A stretch of DNA of 64,000 nt, taken from Rugalucina vietnamica (lineage: Eukaryota; Mollusca; Bivalvia; Lucinida; Lucinidae). The DNA is taken from positions 15,288,048 through 15,352,047 of the forward strand of contig OZ024884.1 of the NCBI GenBank assembly GCA_964017185.1, read 5' to 3'. Each line of letters starts with the position of its first letter. Position 1 is the stretch's first letter. The position numbers were made by a program, and so were the translations under genes. A model generated the notes under the pieces. That model made no database searches. It was not told the origin of the DNA and saw only the letters and a program-made list of their open reading frames with translations. Of the stretch, positions 1 to 10,193 are shown piece after piece.

Positions 1-142
1 ACATTTTCTTATTTAGGAAAGTAATTTATGTCAAAGTCAAAAGCAGGTAATAAAAGTATCAAATTTGCCGAGAAACTATTCAACTTCAGACGTAATTAAA
101 TCACACTTATATAACGCTCTTTTGCAGAAAAATATGTCATCT
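1..142. repeat. Duplicated segment, copy A, left edge
   Basis: No gene is seen here. The sequence aligns by eye with about 10255-10440, sharing for example GAGAAAC, AATTAAATCACACTT and the run ending CATCTTCAC. The alignment resumes after the inserted PLE tail, at TATTCAGGAA. This makes it the left part of an old local duplication. Confidence 0.55.
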
Positions 143-348
143 TCACGCTGTTGGCGCCTTATGTATGTTATCATATTTTAGTTAAGTTTAGGCAACTGAG
201 TGTCCACCTATTGGGAAAATAGCTGCTCATTCGGCTTACGATAAGTTTTCATGGTGTAAGTACCTGATTGTTAATTTATCTCGGTTTTTGGAGTGGGTAT
301 CTTTTTCTGATTGCGCCTTTTCCTGATCGTTGCCTACTTGCACCTTTT
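143..348 (+). mobile_element. PLE 3' tail fragment
   Basis: This matches the last part of the tail that follows both PLE coding regions (about 6300-6512 and 9170-9370). Shared landmarks are GGCGCCTTATGTATGT, ACCTATTGGGAAAATAGC, TTTTTGGAGTGGG and GATTGCGCCTTTTCCTGAT. The paralogous segment near 10425-10440 lacks it and runs straight from CTTCACA to TATTCAGG. The insertion boundaries are therefore visible. No coding sequence is included. Confidence 0.75.
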
Positions 349-1020
349 TATATTCAGGAATGCATTAAAATAAATTGTGTGGTTGGGTATAATTTTCATA
401 CTGATGACCATAAGTGAATACTTGACAGCAAATCCTCTCCTAATCTTCGCAAGGTTATTAGTATAATAAATTGCGAAACATAATTGTGTTGGGAAATGTC
501 TCCATTGTGATGTTACCGAACGAACTTCAATATCCTTCACATGTTTTTCTAAGTATCTATTAATTCTTTCTCAACATTGACATTTCCGGTTTAGGAATAC
601 AATAATACAGAAAGGTCAAAGCAGCATTTACTGTAACAATCAAAACAATTTCCGCCAAGAACTTAAGTATACACGCCAAGGATAAAAGAACACCAGCAAA
701 ATCATTGACATTATACTAATCAGAATAACATGTCCGCACATTGTTTCCGCCTGACAAGCCATTTATACATGTATATTAGTATAATTGGATTATATAGGGT
801 ATGTCAGCAAGGTACATGTATACCATTGTACAGCCCTGTTTAACTATGTAAAGATGGGGTGTAAGGATGTATTCACTACAATGACATGTTATACTGAAGT
901 GATTTTTTCTTAAAGTGTCTCATTATATCCAATTTTATCTCCTATCGACAAATCCAAAGTATTGACTTATACTTGCTCGACTTCTGTATCAGAATAGTTT
1001 TAAATTCTCTTGCGTCTCGC
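349..1020. repeat. Duplicated segment, copy A, middle
   Basis: No gene is seen. The stretch aligns with about 24980-25787. Shared stretches include ACCGAACGAA, ATTTCCGGTTTA, AAGAACTAA/AAGAACTTA followed by TACACG, the palindromic GTACATGTA area, and a right end at TCTCTTGCGTCTCGC. That right end abuts the palindromic MITE at 1021. The small open frame 334-540 has no recognisable content. Confidence 0.6.
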
Positions 1021-1046
1021 CATCAGGAAAACATGTCCGTGTAATA
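1021..1046 (+). mobile_element. Palindromic MITE copy 1, left end (split)
   Basis: CATCAGGAAAACATGTCC is the left terminus of the recurrent palindromic MITE. The element breaks off after GTAATA, where the LINE 3' end begins. It resumes at 4370 and again at 6513. Confidence 0.8.
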
Positions 1047-4000
1047 GAAACAGAAACAGAAACAGATTTTATTCAAATCCAGTAGGCTAGAAGCCCGTGA
1101 GGACACAATACAAACATATATACATGATGACATATCAAAGGACAGTGAAATATTTCGGAGAAGGTGTGCTTATTTGTTAACTTATATGATATAATTGTAT
1201 AATAGTGTTATATGTATACATTTGATCCTATATATAATATATTCATCTTCAATGGAGAATTTAGTTTCATCTATACGTACAATTACAAATACAAATACAA
1301 TAAATCATGATTTTAAGTTATACAGTAAATCTGTTTTATTCTAGTATTATTATCATTGTTATTATTAATTTTGTTTATCAGAAATCCTCCGCTACCTTCG
1401 GCAACCTTATAATTTAAGTAAAACAAGGCAACCAAAAAGTAGCATTATGGATAAGAGATTTGTATATGTTCAAAATAACCCCATTTCCTGTCTTGTCGAA
1501 ACGAAATACAAACCAGGATCTAGGGTGCTTGAACATGGTTTAAAGTGACCGTACAACAGTAGAATGCATAAGTGTACATATATAAGAGAAAATGCGTTTA
1601 ATTATACACAAAATCAACGCAAAACATTGGAAAACATAAACTCACATCACCTTATTCAGCTACGACAAACCATGAAACAATATTGTGACAAAAAGTAAAC
1701 AAATTTTTTCATGCTTAAACTGGTCAATTGTTATACAACAACTCAGTACGTAGTTTAAAAGCTTGATATATAAAAATACATAGCTTGCGTATGCACCCAG
1801 TATTGGTAGAGTTAATTAATTCTACTAATTTAAACATATTAGGTCTTTTCCAATAGTATTTCGAAATGTATTTCTTTCTCAATTCTAAGTAAACTGGACA
1901 TTGCAAAATAAAATGATATTCGTCTTCTAATATGTTACAGAAAAAACATTTTCTTTGATTTCTAGGAATTTTGACTGGCCTTACCCATCTGCCTGCCTCA
2001 ATTTGTAACCTATGTGATGACATGCGTAATTTGCTATATGCTTGTAAATACTTTGAAATATTGACTTTATCAAGATATGGCTGAAACTGAAAAGTAACAA
2101 ACGATCTGTAAAAAAATTGCCCTGGAGGACGCCTCTAAACTAGACTGCCAATTTTGAATAAAATTATCCGTTAATCTTTGTTTAAATAATGAAATAAAAT
2201 TATCAACATTACCTACTCCCTGTTGAATCCAAACCTCGTTAAAACCCATAGATACAAGAAGATTGCGTAAAAGTGAAACCCAATTTGTTTTATTGGGATA
2301 TAATTCTATATCACTTAGCATCATATTTTATACCACTTTGATGTATTTTACATCTTCTGAAAATAATATTTTAAACCAGTATTTAATAATCATCAAATAT
2401 CGTTTTGTAATACAACTTGTTCTCCCTAATTCACCATAGACAAAATCATTTTGTGTAGTTTTTTTGACACCTAATAATCGTTTGCAAAACTGTAAATGTA
2501 CTCGTTCTATCACATTAGCTTTAGAAAATCCCCATACCTCACCCCCATAATTTAAAATAGGTAAAATCAATTTATCAAATAACTCCAGCTTATGTCTTGG
2601 AGAAAGAAAAGTAAATTTATACAAATATCTATTCAGTTGAAATATTGCTTTTTGTGCTTGCCCAGCTAATGTATTTTGACATTCCGAGAAAGAGCCACCG
2701 GCTGTAAACACAATACCTACAGGTAGATATTTGATTTTTTTTACTATTTCAAGTACATGTACTTGATTATCATAATAAAAAAATAAATTTTCTGGGAGAA
2801 CACCGCCATTTTTGAAAACCATTATTTTAGTTTTATCAACATTTACTTTCAATTTCCACCTGTTACAATAGTTTAATAATGAATTTAGACCTTCTTGTAG
2901 TTCTTCAGCACTCTTTGAAAATATAACAATGTCATCAGCATAAAGCAACATGAAAATTTTTAAAATATCAATATCTAATCCCTCATTACCTTCATTTGCG
3001 AAAACCTCAACTAAATCATTAAGGAACAATGAAAATAACATTGGAGATAGACATTCCCCTTGTCTAACGCCAAGGGCACATATGAATTCAGATCCTAATT
3101 TATTATCAAACTCAACTCTTGATTTAACTTCAGAATACATTAATTTAATTATGTTCAATATTTTACCACGAATACCTAATTTAATCATTTTATACCAAAA
3201 ATTATCCCGAACCACATAGTCGAATGCTTTGGTAAAATCAATAAAAGCACACTACAGTAGTTGACCTTGATTAAGAACATGTGTTAATAAGCTATGTAAT
3301 ACAAAAACATCATCGACTGTGCTCATATTCACTCTAAAACCTGCTTGAGCTTCTATAAGGACATAATATTTTTCTGACCATTCTGTGAGTCTATTACTAA
3401 TTAATAAGCCTAGTAAAAAGTTTTCCTAAACTACTTAAAAGCGTTATACCTCTATAGTTTTCGGCTTCAAACCTACTCCCTTTTTTATGTAGAGGTATAA
3501 TGTATCCTTCAGACCATCCTTCTGGGAAAGAACCATTTTCAAATATTTTATTAAAGAGACACAATACGATTGGCAGTAAAACATTTTTTCCATGAATAAA
3601 AAACTCATTAATCAATCTATCGGGGCCACTTGATTTATTAGTTTTTAATTGTTTTATAGATTTTAGTAATTCTTCCTCAGATATCGCGACATTTAACTCA
3701 TCAAACATAATATGAAATTCTTCATTTACATATCTTTCATTAAAATGTATTACATCATCATCGGGCGTATAAAAAGGATCTGACGGATCATTTACAGATT
3801 TAAAATATTCCTCAAATGTTGAAAGTGGAATATTAGCGGATTTTACATGAGATAGTTTTTTAAGCATATTCCAGTATAATTTTGCATTTTTATTTTTGGC
3901 ATTTACAAATGTTTTTTGTTTTTTCGCGATCATACTCGTAACGACATTTCCTGATTAGCGTCTTATAATTAGAACGCGCCCTGACCATATTTACTCTATT

Positions 4001-4369
4001 CTCGTCAGTTTTCGATTCCCTGTCTTTATTTAAAAAGTGTAAGAAATAATGCCTTTTTTCGTTACATTCGTCAGTATACCATGGTTTTTCTCTTTTAAAA
4101 GAATACTCATTACACGAATTGCTCGGTTTAGTTTTCTTAAATATAGGTTCGCAAATATCGTCAAAAATGGACACAAAATCATTTAAACATGTGTTTATGC
4201 CATTTTCATCACAAGAAGAAATATTATTATGCAATATATTCAGCCTTTCAGTAGTAGCTTCATTGTTTAATCTATTTATATACTCATCACGAAACTCGGC
4301 TTTCCAAACAAATTTACCGTCAATGACGTCATAACTGTCAGCTATCGACTCCGTTTTCAATTCATTTCC
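1047..4369 (-). mobile_element. 5'-truncated non-LTR retrotransposon (LINE)
   Basis: The element is on the minus strand. Its 3' end is at 1047 and carries a short tandem CTGTTT-type tail. The 3' UTR occupies about 1047-1723 and the broken ORF2-like region 1724-4360. The 5' end is cut at 4369, so the endonuclease domain is missing. AATA occurs at both edges (1043-1046 and 4370-4373) and is a likely target-site duplication, placing the LINE inside the MITE. The reading frame has several stops and frameshifts, so the copy is dead. Confidence 0.85.
1724..4360 (-). pseudogene. LINE ORF2-like reverse transcriptase (broken)
   Basis: This is the reverse transcriptase of a non-LTR retrotransposon, which would copy element RNA into the genome by target-primed reverse transcription. 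Reading 5' to 3' on the minus strand: a linker region (4360-3890); then RT motifs with GPD and NYRGITLL (3933-3397); then FTKAFD (about 3230-3240), RQGECLSPMLFSLFLND (about 3015-3065) and the catalytic YADD at about 2931-2942 (2328-3215 frame). A C-terminal CCHC cluster in 1724-2023 has Cys at residues 26, 29 and 42 and His at 37. The frame is broken by a shift near 3910, stops near 3397 and 3250, and breaks near 2325 and 2060. The endonuclease domain is absent. The exact clade is not assignable by eye. Confidence 0.9.
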
Positions 4370-4601
4370 AATATATATATACCCCCTTATACCCCACTTT
4401 TATATAGCAAAACTGGGGTATGCCGGGGTATACCTATTTTTCGTATTTTTGCTCCAAAACATAGATTGAGGGTACTCGTTAGAACCGCCTCGGCGAGGCG
4501 GTTCTAACGTGTACCCACAATCTATGTTTTGAGTAAAAATAAGAAATATATCAAAATATTCCTGATGAAAATTTTCAACTTTTACAGCTGAAAAAGTCTC
4601 T
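4370..4601 (+). mobile_element. Palindromic MITE copy 1, central part
   Basis: This contains the ACCCC(N)AAAACTGGGG inner repeat and the palindromic core at about 4448-4540 (GTACTCGTTAGAACCGCCTC and its complement). It ends at AAAAAGTCTCT, where the PLE begins. The sequence is continuous in content with 1021-1046 on the left and 6513-6543 on the right. Confidence 0.85.
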
Positions 4602-4665
4602 AGCTCTTGTACTACCACTGAACTTTCTAAATTATTAACTTCCTGTCTTACTGCTATCAAATCTC

Positions 4666-5892
4666 ATGTTATAAGATACTGTGAGACAGTGTACGAAACT
4701 CCAAATAAAAATTGGTTTTGGGTCAATTAAAAATTCTGGTGAGGTGCTCAGTAAATTGAAGTGTAGAGGGTTCCGTGCGACAAGCTTGTCCACATATGAT
4801 TTTTCTACTCTGTATACAACATTACCACATAATCTAATTAAAGAAAAACTTCTGGATTTGATAGAGTGGACCTTCAAAAGGGCATTAAAAACTATGGTTC
4901 ACTTTATTTGGCATGTAATGACAGAAAGGCTTTTTTTACTTCCTCTGACCAAAGTCGGTATACACTTTGGTCATGTCAGAATGTATGCGACGCCTTATCC
5001 TATCTCCTTGATAATATTTATATTAGATTTGGGACCAAGTTATACAGACAAATTGTTGGAATTCCGATGGGTACAAATTGCGCACCTCTCGTAGCTGATT
5101 TATTTTTATACTGCTACGAAAGAGATTTCATGGATTCTCTTAACCATGATAATCAAGCTGATGTTATCGAGGCTTTTAATTCCACATCTAGGTACCTCGA
5201 TGACCTTTTGAACATTGACAACCCTTATTTTGAAGGTATGGTCAATAAAATTTATCCACCTGAACTTCAGTTGAACAAAGCCAATATCTCAGATACTGAA
5301 GCCCCCTTTTTAGATCTACATCTTTCTGTTGCAAATGGATTTGTTTCTTCTAAAATTTATGATAAGTGCGATGACTTTGATTTTGATATAGTAAATTTTC
5401 CTTTTTTGGATGGTGACGTTCCTCGTCGTGCTTCTTATGGTGTATAAATTTCGCAACTTATTAGGTTTGCTAGAGTCTGCAATCATGTTACAGACTTCAA
5501 CGCTCGAAATAAATGTTTAACGGTAAAAATTTCTCCAACAGGGCTATCGGTATCATAAACTTCGAAAAACATTTTCTAAATTTTATCGTAGACACTATGA
5601 ATTTATTTCCAAATATAATGTTGGGTTAAAGACGCTTTTAAGTGAGGGCCTTTCGGAACCTGAATTTTATGGTGACTTGGTTTACAAATTTAAGAAACTT
5701 AAAGGAATTAATGATTTTTCTTTTCAGTTCAGAAAAATCATAACACGTTACAGACGTATAGGTTATAACTTGAATGTTATGCGACAGTCTGCATGCTTAG
5801 TTTTTAAACCAATCATGGTTGATAACTATGCTGCCTTCTTTAATTGCACGCCGGTGGGTCGGGCGTCAGACTCTATGATGGCCCCGACATAA
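4666..5892 (+). pseudogene. Penelope-like reverse transcriptase (broken)
   Basis: The remnant encodes a reverse transcriptase of Penelope type, judged from motif order. YDFSTLYTTLPHN (about 4795-4833) is the motif A region. GIPMGTNCAP (from 5058) is motif B. RYLDD (YLDD at 5193-5204) is the catalytic motif C. EAPFLDLHLS follows at about 5297. The rest of the frame runs through SKYNVGLKTLL to end near 5892. Damage includes a frameshift near 4890, a TAA at 5445-5447 where copy 2 has a Tyr codon, and another shift near 5520. The endonuclease part is missing. It is almost the same sequence as copy 2 at 7783-8763, so both are recent. The PLE assignment rests on motif resemblance only. Confidence 0.8.
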
Positions 5893-6512
5893 AGCTATTC
5901 ATTTTAGTTGGTTGGGGCCGGAGCTTCTTGTCTGTTGCTTGGCCCACCGGGGTCCAACTGGTGTTTTTCTTTTGCTCCGGAGTTAGTAGGTTATTCGGCG
6001 CACAGGGATCTCCATCGTCGGGCAGCTTACTCAGTCTGTGAGTCCTGGTTTTTGATTCATCAGGATGTTTATCATGATTTATTTGTTTGTTCTTGATGAT
6101 TCATTGACTAGTTAGAGATTCACCACGAGGACCGAATAACTAACTAAATGTTATGAACCACTGCAGAAGCTGAGGGTGAGGTTATGGCCATGTAAAACCG
6201 GTTTAAGCCCGCCAGTAACTTTGTGTTACTGATCGTTCCAAGTCGATACTTCTGTGGTGGTTCTTTTTGTTTTATGTCTTAGTGTTTAAATTATTTTTGT
6301 GCTGTTGGCGCCTTATGTATGTTTTCATATTTTTAGTTAAGTTAAGGTAACTGAGTGGCCACCTATTGGGAAAATAGCTGCTCATTCGGCTTACGATATG
6401 TTTCATGGTATAAGTACCTGATTGTTAGTTTGGTTTTTTCCCACCTCGGTTTTTGGAGTGGGAATCTTTTTCTGATTGCGTCTTTTCCTGATCTTTGCCT
6501 ACTTGTACCTTT
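5893..6512 (+). repeat. PLE 3' tail, full length
   Basis: This is the non-coding tail shared with copy 2 (8764-9370). It has two parts that recur separately in the window. Part 2 runs from TTGGGGCCGGAGC through ACCACGAGGACCGAA to ACTGATCGTTCCAAG. Part 3 runs from CGATACTTCTGTGGTGG through GGCGCCTTATGTATG to GCCTACTTGTACC. Short open frames here (5844-6096, 6355-6687) are accidental. Confidence 0.8.
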
Positions 6513-6543
6513 CTGTATATTGCATGGGCAAGTTTTCGTAATG
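6513..6543 (+). mobile_element. Palindromic MITE copy 1, right end
   Basis: GTATATTGCATGGGCAAG followed by TTTTCGTAATG is the right terminus of the palindromic MITE, near-inverted to the left terminus at 1021. Beyond it, CTCTGGATCTTATT matches the empty-site paralog at 25786-25800. Confidence 0.8.
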
Positions 6544-6576
6544 CTCTGGATCTTATTACAATGTCATCCATTTATT

Positions 6577-6788
6577 CTTTTTTTTTCAGTTTTATGTCAC
6601 TTTCAAGATTATTTCAGTTCATATGAGACGGGCCAATCTGTAGGTGGAGCGAAAAAACCACATGTCACACCCGCAAGCAGAACTTGACTTGTCTCACATG
6701 TGCCCAGTGTCGGGGCTTGAACCCAAACCAGACACAGCGGTGAGATGATCGAATGATAAAGAAACAGCGCTCTTAACCGCTTGCCGCC
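6577..6788 (-). mobile_element. tRNA-derived SINE
   Basis: On the minus strand the right edge has an A-box-like stretch (GCAAGCGGTTAAGAGCGC), and a B box GGTTCAAGCCCC lies at about 6712-6723. The left edge carries an A-rich tail (T-run near 6578-6586). CCATTTATT flanks it on both sides (6568-6576 and 6789-6797), a 9-bp target duplication. The paralogous segment at about 25810-25835 lacks the insertion. Confidence 0.75.
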
Positions 6789-6797
6789 CCATTTATT

Positions 6798-7011
6798 TTG
6801 CATGTAGATATCATGTCTGGTTCGACTTAGTGACAACCTTTTGGTAATGTTACTGCATTTGTTTTTCATTTTTCCCTATCGTTTCTGATACATTTGTTGC
6901 TTTTAGACTTTCCATTTCTGTTTCCTGGCGGTGTGGCTGTGTTGTACCAGTTTCTGGTGAATGCCTGTTTTTACATTAATGTGTAATGTCCAAAATAATC
7001 TTAATCTTACT
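6798..7011. repeat. Duplicated segment, copy A, right part
   Basis: No gene is seen. It aligns with 25833-25990: TTTTGCATGTA, GTCTGGTTCGACT, CAACCTTTTGGTAA, CCCATTTCTGTT/TCCATTTCTGTT and TGTTTTTACA are shared. Confidence 0.65.
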
Positions 7012-7291
7012 CATCAGGAAAACATGTCCGTGCAATGTGTATACCCCCTTGAACCCCAATTTTATATAGCAAAACTTGGGTATGCAGGGGTAGACCTATT
7101 TTTCTTATTTTTGCTTCAAAACATAGATTGTGGGTACTCGTTAGAACCGCCTCGGCGAGGTGGTTCTAACGTGTTTCCAAAATCTATGTTTTGAGCAAAA
7201 ATAAGAAAAATATCAAAAATTTTCCTCTGAAAATTATCGATTTTTGACCTGAAAAAATTACTGTATATTATATGGGCATGTTTTCGTAATG
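7012..7291 (+). mobile_element. Palindromic MITE copy 2, complete
   Basis: A full copy runs from CATCAGGAAAACATGTCC to GGGCATGTTTTCGTAATG. It contains the inner ACCCC...TGGGGTAT repeat. The palindromic core lies at about 7106-7205, with GAACCGCCTCGGCGAGG at the centre. It is AT-rich outside the core and has no coding capacity. Confidence 0.85.
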
Positions 7292-7733
7292 ATTTATGGT
7301 GTTGCGGAGTAAAAGGTAATTAGAGCCACGCTTTATAATTCTTATGAATAATTAATGGTTTGATTTTTATTGTTATTGCAGAAGAAAGAGGTTCATAGAT
7401 TCATAAGATTCTGGTTGTAACATCATTTCCCTGAAGCTTTTCTTCCAAATTAATTTTGACAGACCGGCAGACACTTCATTGCAGCGAAGCCACATGGGCT
7501 CCAAATAAGCTTCTATAATATTATTATCCATCTCAGACAAGACTGGTCTGAAAGCAAAATTTATCAAGTATCATAATGCATTAATGCGACCTGCTAATAA
7601 AACTGTCATCTATTATATAATTATGTCTGGAAAATCAAGTGCCAAAATAAATTGGCATTAGATACCAGGCTTGAATCAATTATTAGGTCACGGTATTAGT
7701 AGACCTAATTTTGGCCTTAGGATCAGATCAAGT
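7292..7733. repeat. Duplicated segment, copy A, end
   Basis: No gene is seen. It aligns with 25995-26270, and more weakly with 24010-24310 and 10970-11230. Shared stretches include TTCATAAGATTCT, TGGTTGTAACATCATTT, CAAGACTGGTCTGA, CATAATGCATTAA and ATTATGTCTGG. Confidence 0.6.
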
Positions 7734-7782
7734 CATTCCACAAAACATGTCCTCGTATTGAATACCCCTTTTAACCCAACTT
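7734..7782 (+). mobile_element. Palindromic MITE copy 3, left end (split)
   Basis: This is a degenerate left terminus (CATTCCACAAAACATGTCC) followed by the ACCCC-rich inner part. It breaks at AACCCAACTT where the PLE sequence starts. The element resumes after the PLE tail at about 9373. Confidence 0.6.
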
Positions 7783-8763
7783 CACTTTATTTGGCATGTA
7801 ATGACAGAAAGGCGTTTTTCACTTCCTCTGACCGAAGTCGGTATACACTTTGGTCATGTCAGAATGTGTGCGATGCCTTATCCTATCTCCTGGATAATAT
7901 TTATATTAGATTTGGGACCAAGTTATACACACAAATTGTTTGAATTCCGATGGGTACAAATTGTGCACCTCTAGTAGCTGATTGATTTTTATACTGCTAC
8001 GAAAGAGAGTTCATGGATTTTCTTAACCATGATAATCAAGCTGATGTAATCGAGGCTTTTAATTTCACTTCTAGGTACCTCGATGACCTTTTGAACATTG
8101 ACAACCCTTATTTTGAAGGTATGGTCAATCAAATTTATCCACCTGAACTACAGATGAACAAAGCCAATATCTCAGATACCGAGGCCCCATTTTTAGATCT
8201 ACATCTTTCTGTTTCAAATGGATTTGTTTCTTCTAAAATTTATGATAAGCGCGATGACTTTGATTTTGATATAGTAAATTTTCCGGTTTTGGATGTTGAC
8301 GTTCCTCGTCGTGCTTCTTATGGTGTATACATTTCGCAACTTATTAGGTTTGCTAGAGTCTGCAATCATGTTACAGACTTCAACGCTCGAAATAAATGTT
8401 TAACGGGCAAACTTCTCCAACAGGGCTATCGGTAAAACCTTTTCTAAATTTTATCGTAGACACTATGCATTGATTTCCAAATATAATGTTGGGTTAAAGA
8501 CGCTTTTAAGTGAGGGCTTTTCGGAACCTGAATTTTATGGTGACTTGGTTTACACATTTAAGAAACTTATAGGAAGTAATGACTTTTCTTTTCAGTTCAG
8601 ATTAAAAATCATAAAACGTTACAGACGTATAGGTTATAACTTGAATGTTATGCGACAGTCTGCATGCTTAGTTTTTAACCAAATCATGGTTGATAACTAT
8701 GCTGCCTTCTTTAATTGCACGCCGGTGGGTCGGGCGTCAGACTCTATGATGGCCCCGACATAA
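7783..8763 (+). pseudogene. Penelope-like reverse transcriptase (broken)
   Basis: This remnant begins downstream of motif A, so the N-terminal half is absent. It keeps IPMGTNCAPLVAD (about 7945), RYLDDLLN (about 8075) and EAPFLDLHLS, and the C-terminal region SKYNVGLKTLL. Stops interrupt it near 7941 and 7984. A deletion near 8433 shifts the frame and removes the stretch corresponding to YHKLRK of copy 1. It is highly similar to copy 1 but has different breaks, so the two copies decayed independently. Confidence 0.8.
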
Positions 8764-9372
8764 AGCTATTCATTTTAGTTGGTTAGGACCGAAGCTTCTT
8801 GTCTGTTGCTTGGCCCAACGGGGTCCAACTGTTTATTTTTTTTGCTCCGGTGTTTTATTCGGCGCCCAGGGATCTCCATCGTCGGGCAGCTTACTCAATC
8901 TGTGAGTCCTGGTTTTTGATTCATCAGGATTGTTTATCGTGATTTATTTGTTTGTTCTTGATGATTCATTGACTAGTTAGAGATTCACCAAGAGGACCGA
9001 AGAACTAACTAAATGTTATGAACCACTGAAGAAGCTGAGGGTGAGGTTATGGCCATGTAAAACCGGTTTAAGCCCGCAAGTAACTTTGTGTTACTGATCG
9101 TTCCAAGGCGATACTTCTGTGGCGGTTCTTTTTGTTTTATGTCTAGGTGTTTGAAATTTTTGTGCTGTTGGCGCCTTATGTATGTTTTCATATTTTTAGT
9201 TAAATTAAGGTAACTGAAAGACCACCTATTGGGAAAATAGCTGCTCAATCGTCTTACGATATGTTTTCATGGTATAAGTACCTGATTGTTAGTTTTTTTC
9301 CCAACTCGGTTTTTGGAGTGGGAATCTTTTTCTGATTGCGCCTTTTCCTGATCTTTGCCTACTTGTACATTT
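8764..9372 (+). repeat. PLE 3' tail, full length, copy 2
   Basis: Parts 2 and 3 are contiguous, as in copy 1, with small differences such as a shorter GGTGTTTTATTCGGCG section. It ends at ACTTGTACATTTTG next to resumed MITE sequence. Confidence 0.8.
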
Positions 9373-9572
9373 TGTCTACATTGTATATAGTAAAAATTAG
9401 GTGTGTTTCTTACATTTGCACCAAAAAATAGAATGTGGATACTCGTTAGGTGAGGCGGCTCTTATCGATATAATTTTGAGCAAAAATATGGAAAATATCA
9501 TTTTTCAGCTGAAAACTTTTAACTAATTGTTTATAACTTAGGAACAATCTGTACAGGCATGCTTGCGTAATG
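9373..9572 (+). mobile_element. Palindromic MITE copy 3, right part (degenerate)
   Basis: It keeps TATATAGTAAAA, TAGAATGTGGATACTCGTTAG, a collapsed palindrome (GGTGAGGCGGCTC), TTTTCAGCTGAAAA and the right terminus CATGCTTGCGTAATG. Confidence 0.6.
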
Positions 9573-10100
9573 TCAAATTACCACAGGCGTGAACCTGTGG
9601 TATATATCAAGTTCGGATTTGGAATGTAAACAGATCACGAAACCATTGTTCTGACTGGCTTACTGTACATGCGCTTCTGTTTTGTGCCCTTCTCTTTCCA
9701 TTGACGAACACAAACCAAGACGCAACATTTTTTTCTTGAATTCAATTAAAGCCAAATTTAGTCTGGTCGGGTATTATTCTAATTTCGGTGGTCATCAATT
9801 TATGATTCTTTCTCTACTTTGACATTTTCTTATTTAGAAAACAATTATTAATCAGAAAGGTCAACGTGACTTCATCGCAAAAATCATTTCCTGATATTTT
9901 TATCGTATGACGTCGCTGTTTTCCAGTGGATAACGTCATGTAATAAAAAAGTGCTATGACCACATATGTATTAACACGTTTGCGGGAATACGTAACATTA
10001 TTGACGACGTACGTTACAACAATGTAAATTTTCATGGAAAATATTTCCACTTTGAAGGCGATAAAATCCTTATTTAAAAAGTCATATGATAAAACGAACC
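9573..10100. repeat. Duplicated segment, copy B, left part
   Basis: No gene is seen. 9740-9870 aligns with 24480-24640 and 12025-12130. Shared words are GTCTGGTCGGGTATTATTCT or close forms, TTTATGATTC, TTTGACATTTTCTTA and AAAGGTCA. The open frame 9814-10050 is not recognisable. Confidence 0.5.
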
Positions 10101-10193
10101 TTACACTCTTTACTTGGTCGTTTCATATGAAATTTATTAAACTCGCCAAAGGCTCGTTTAATAAATTTTATATGAAATGATCACTCGTGTAAG
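10100..10193. repeat. Short palindromic hairpin element
   Basis: The arms TTTCATATGAAATTTATTAA and its near-complement TTAATAAATTTTATATGAAA surround a small CGCCAAAGGC loop. The outer edges TTACAC and GTGTAA are also inverted. This ~93-bp foldback is probably a tiny MITE. Confidence 0.6.

Larger units (their letters stand above)
4602..6512 (+). mobile_element. Penelope-like element copy 1
   Basis: This is a 5'-truncated PLE: coding remnant to 5892, then a ~620-bp non-coding tail ending in CTACTTGTACC. It sits inside palindromic MITE copy 1, since the MITE sequence is broken at GTCTCT and resumes at TCTGTATATTGC. TCT is repeated at the two edges. No GIY-YIG endonuclease is visible. Confidence 0.75.
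7783..9372 (+). mobile_element. Penelope-like element copy 2
   Basis: A PLE truncated further at the 5' side than copy 1, starting at CACTTTATTTGGC. It has a coding remnant to 8763 and then the same tail as copy 1. It lies inside palindromic MITE copy 3. Confidence 0.75.

Noticed and set aside
5844-6687. Open frames after the PLE (65, 62 and 110 codons)
   Set aside because: They fall in the non-coding PLE tail and are not conserved in the second tail at 8764-9372.
4602-9372. Hammerhead ribozyme in the PLE tails or palindromic MITE
   Set aside because: PLEs can carry hammerheads, so I looked for CTGATGA followed by GAAA with a cleavage triplet. No convincing set was found by eye; a structure search such as Infernal with hammerhead models would decide.
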